Shown here piece after piece: positions 60,831 through 64,000 of a stretch of DNA of 64,000 nucleotides. Position numbers and translations under genes: made by a program. Every line of letters begins with the position of its first letter. Position 1 is the stretch's first letter. Under the pieces are notes generated by a model. The model ran no database searches and was not told the DNA's origin. It saw only the letters and a program-made list of their open reading frames with translations. This DNA is from Litomosoides sigmodontis (lineage: Eukaryota; Nematoda; Chromadorea; Rhabditida; Onchocercidae): contig OY718805.1 in assembly GCA_963070105.1 (NCBI GenBank), forward strand, positions 2,378,001 through 2,442,000, written 5' to 3'.

Positions 60831-61762
60831 CTAGAATAGGAGATCGAATGATATTTGTTCCTCTGCTAAAGCAAAATCGGGCGTTCTGGGCACGTCGCCG
60901 TGTGAGTGGATGTTGTTGATAAGCGTTTGTGGTTGCTCATTGAACGGTTGGTCACCAGCCGCTCCATTATGGCCATAAATGTCCTCCAGGAATTGCGTAA
61001 TGAATTCATCGGGAAGAAATGATACGCTAAGGATTATTTGCCAAATAATCAGCGGTGTCATTAATTGAATAATTAGTCCTGCCGGTGCATCGGTTACTGT
61101 ATATCTGAATTTATTATTCTCATACATTTAAGTGTAGTAAATTGAACTTAAGATTTAAAAGACTTTTTTAGAATGCTACTTAGAATGAATTTTGAAATTT
61201 CTTATCAAATAATTGTAGCTTTTGTTTTCTTTTAAAACAATTATAAGGCGAAATTTCTTTAAAATAATTGTAAAAAATTATAAAGTAAAGCTTTGTCCAT
61301 TTATTTGTTTCGTTATTTTTTGTAATAAAATTTCTTCCGCCTTTTTAAAAATAATTTTAATTTTAACTCTGTTATTTTTTGATATATGTGATTGCAAGTA
61401 TCTTACAGACATTGGATAATTCAGAAATAATTGATGAAATTGTTTGTTTCTTATTTTCAATTTATTTCATTGAGGAAGAAGATCCAAAAATAATCAGAAA
61501 TTAATTTACGTAAATAATTTAGTAGTTTTTCTTTCAATCGTAATAAATCTATCTCATTAATCCATTTACATCAGTGAATTTGTCTAAGCAAGAAAAAATT
61601 GAAATTGCAATTATTTAAATGACTAATAAAATAACTCACATTTTTTTCCTACAATTCAAAAACAATTTTAATTTAGGTGATATACCTGTACAGTAACATA
61701 ACAATTGTTATATTCAGTGCGGCAAATGCGAGTAATAATTTTCCGGTAAATGTTACAGACAT
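60831..61762 (-). CDS. Small membrane protein, 116 residues, unrecognised
   Basis: Two minus-strand exons, 61762-61686 and 61104-60831, join in frame (phase 2, arginine codon split). Seen: two hydrophobic segments, roughly residues 7-25 (LLLAFAALNITIVMLLY) and 37-57 (LIIQLMTPLIIWQIILSVSF), then a polar, His/Asn/Gln-bearing tail of ~55 residues ending EEQISFDLLF. The first segment could be a signal anchor. I recognise no family. The continuous frame, good donor and acceptor, and strong hydrophobic pattern support a real gene; its expression is not shown by the sequence. Confidence 0.6.
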
Positions 61763-63720
61763 TGTCAAACTTCGATCATGACAATATATAACCTATCGGC
61801 ATTGAGTGTTTGCCTAAAAATAAGTCGTAATCACATTTTTAAAAATTTTATAAAATTTGCTCAAGCATTGATGCTACAATACAGAATGTAGGCATGCTTT
61901 GTATATATGCAAATTATGCCTTACTTTAGCTACAAACTAATGCTGAAATTAAATTGCATTCATCATTTCGACATTTCAAATATTATTCATTCACTCAGAT
62001 TTTTTTTTATTGATGTTAGCATATTTATTTATCAAGTGTTACACTTTCAAAAAGCTACGCAAGTTCAAATTTGAAATTTTAAGCTGAAGGTTAATTTTTT
62101 GAATAAATTGTGATCATTGTCGATTTCAAGATAGCAATATTTCTCTTTACTCTCTTAAAGTTTTCCCATCTATCGATTGGAAATAATTTTCTCTTTCAAT
62201 TGATTGCTTGAATGATAATTTTGCAAATTACAAATATCAAAATACTAATGGATATTAGAAGGTAAATCGGTATATTTAAAATACATCGCAATTACGGTGA
62301 TCGGAAAAAAAAGCGAATGTTCTGGGAAGATAAATTTAATTGAATAATAATTGCTAAATAATTTTTGTCAAGACGGACTAACAAATGTGAATTATTGTAA
62401 CCTAATTTTGAGAAACATCTTTTTCATTCGAAGGATTTTTTGAAAATTTGAAAACACACATCGTATTTTCATCAATTTTTCGCCACCAAATCGCAGCGTG
62501 TTGACGAGCACGTGAAGAACTGTTATGTGAAGAAATTGTTACGCAGAATGCAATGAATTAAATTAGCTGAAAAGGATATGAATAAATTTGCACTGTACTG
62601 ATAGAGTTTCATTCAATTTGTTTAATTTCATTGGAAGGTGGCAAAAAGGATGTAATTTTAAAAAGCATTTATGGCTTTTGTAAAATGAGTTATTTGGATG
62701 AGAAGAAGGACGGGAGATGATATTGATGCTTGGACAGGCAAATAATTCTACCTAAATTAATTATCATCCGCTTAACACTTGACCGTTTTCAACTTCGAAA
62801 TTCTTTTAGTCAATTTTTTTTTTGGCTCAACGATTGCTCGTTTTGTTGTTAAGCCTAAATTTGTCGAATTAAAAAAACTCAATTTGTCAGTGATTTCTGG
62901 CAGAGTGGAATTTGTTGTTTGCAATTGTAAGTGAGCGGTCATGCGAATGAGAATTGAAAATTAATTTGTTATTGAAGATTTTTCAATTTTGTAGACTAAA
63001 AAATCACCATTTTTTTTTGCATGCATACATATTTATTCAGCAAAGGTATTCTCCTCTTTTCCTCCCTCACCCACTCTCTTTCCTTCTTAGTGAAATCATT
63101 TTAAAAAAAAAATACGAACGAATTAAAAGTTTAAAGTCAGTGGAGAGCTGCAACGTGACGTTTGAAATGTTCGAAAGGCATTTTCTGATGTATGCTTTTT
63201 TTTTGTAAGATTTTTTTTGAATTTCTTTCTTTTCGAGTCTGTTTTTCGGTAAATGTAACAGTTTCATACTTTACAGTTTCAATTAAACTTAGGAAATTGG
63301 ATAGGTCGGATTGATGACGCAAGCAATGATGACTGCCAAGAATGAAATTAATTATTCAGAAAAATGACTGATATTCAGAGAACCATTTCCGTCATTCATT
63401 TGCATTGTAATTCGATTTTAGAATTTATTAATAATTAGGACATGCTAGTAGACGGAAGGAGTGTAAGCTTTGAGAAATGTGCGATTTAGGTTAGACAAAT
63501 CAATGATCGACACTGTTCGATCATTGCATCAATAATTTCGATCGTTGTCAACCATCCTTAAGCGCTTTCCTTTCCATTTCCTGAAGTTCACGAAATTTAC
63601 AAATTAAACTTTCAATGCATTAGCAAAATTATCAATTGTTCATTGTTTGCGCTTTGAAGTGAAAAACTTCTTAAATCTGGTAAATTTAAAATCTTTAGAA
63701 GTGAAAATAATTTTGGCACA
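61763..63720. other. Divergent intergenic region
   Basis: Lies between the starts of two divergent genes, so it should contain both promoters. AT-rich, with a short GC-richer patch at ~62480-62530. No gene seen. Confidence 0.5.
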
Positions 63721-64000
63721 ATGAAAGGAGGATACTTTTGGACTTCTGTTGCTCCATCAATTGCCACTGTTTTGGCGATGATCGGATCGTTGATCGCTTG
63801 TATGGCATTGTTTAAGGATATCAATGACTTATACAATGAAATAATCAACGATATGGACGAATTTAAGGTAATGACAAATTTAATTTTCGAAAAAAAATTT
63901 AATTCCCTCTTTAATGTGCGCATATTTTAGGTAAAATTAGCTAATTACTTTTTATTAAATGCTGTAACATTCTTTTACACAGTCAGAGAAATACGCATAT
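63721..64000 (+). CDS. Cuticle collagen, N-terminal part, runs off window
   Basis: Exon 63721-63867 (49 residues) joins in phase 0 to an exon starting at 63983 that continues past the window end. Nematode cuticle collagens are secreted by the hypodermis and assembled into the exoskeleton. Seen: a short basic start, one hydrophobic segment (APSIATVLAMIGSLIACMAL), then the N-terminal block with LYNEIINDMDEFK, which matches the Col_cuticle_N domain. The Gly-X-Y region would lie beyond the window, so the call rests on the N-terminal domain alone. Confidence 0.75.

Overview
The window looks like chromosomal DNA of a parasitic, spirurid- or filarial-type nematode. The evidence is the high AT content, the many small exons with GT-AG introns that often carry T-rich pyrimidine-AG ends, first exons lying directly downstream of a T-rich AG (the usual place for spliced-leader trans-splicing), the start of a nematode cuticle collagen, and nematode-type Patched and PIR-1 proteins. 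The species is an inference. All genes below were assembled by hand from exons; every exon chain listed keeps reading frame at every junction.

Layout, left to right. (1) 1.5-12.6 kb, minus strand: a full Patched-family sterol/RND transporter in 28 exons. (2) 12.6-25.4 kb: a gene-poor stretch dominated by microsatellites: about 59 CCCTCT hexamers, a ~0.9 kb CTA array that turns into CTG/CCG, and a ~1.76 kb AAT array. (3) 25.5-32.6 kb, plus strand: 18 exons of a cysteine-rich protein built of six repeats of ~136 residues, which I could not assign to a family. (4) 33.2-37.5 kb, minus strand: a type II membrane nucleotide-diphospho-sugar transferase. Genes 3 and 4 converge tail to tail. (5) 40.1-41.3 kb: a second CTA/CTG array, then a small two-exon gene. 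(6) 43.6-45.2 kb: PIR-1, an RNA 5'-triphosphatase of the dual-specificity phosphatase fold. (7) 47.9-49.8 kb: one small two-exon gene and two weaker candidates. (8) 51.6-52.0 kb: Sec61 beta. (9) 53.0-59.8 kb: NOP2/NSUN1 rRNA cytosine-5 methyltransferase in 19 exons. (10) 60.8-61.8 kb, minus strand: a small two-segment membrane protein. (11) 63.7 kb to the end: the first exons of a cuticle collagen, running off the window.

The recognised genes are mostly housekeeping (translocon, ribosome biogenesis, small-RNA processing) plus surface and developmental genes (Patched, glycosyltransferase, collagen). They do not form one pathway, and spacing gives no clear operon. The best candidates for something undescribed are the six-module cysteine-rich protein, the ~200-residue insertion in the first extracellular loop of Patched, and two trinucleotide arrays whose sequence variants near their edges keep a threonine/alanine reading frame almost intact.
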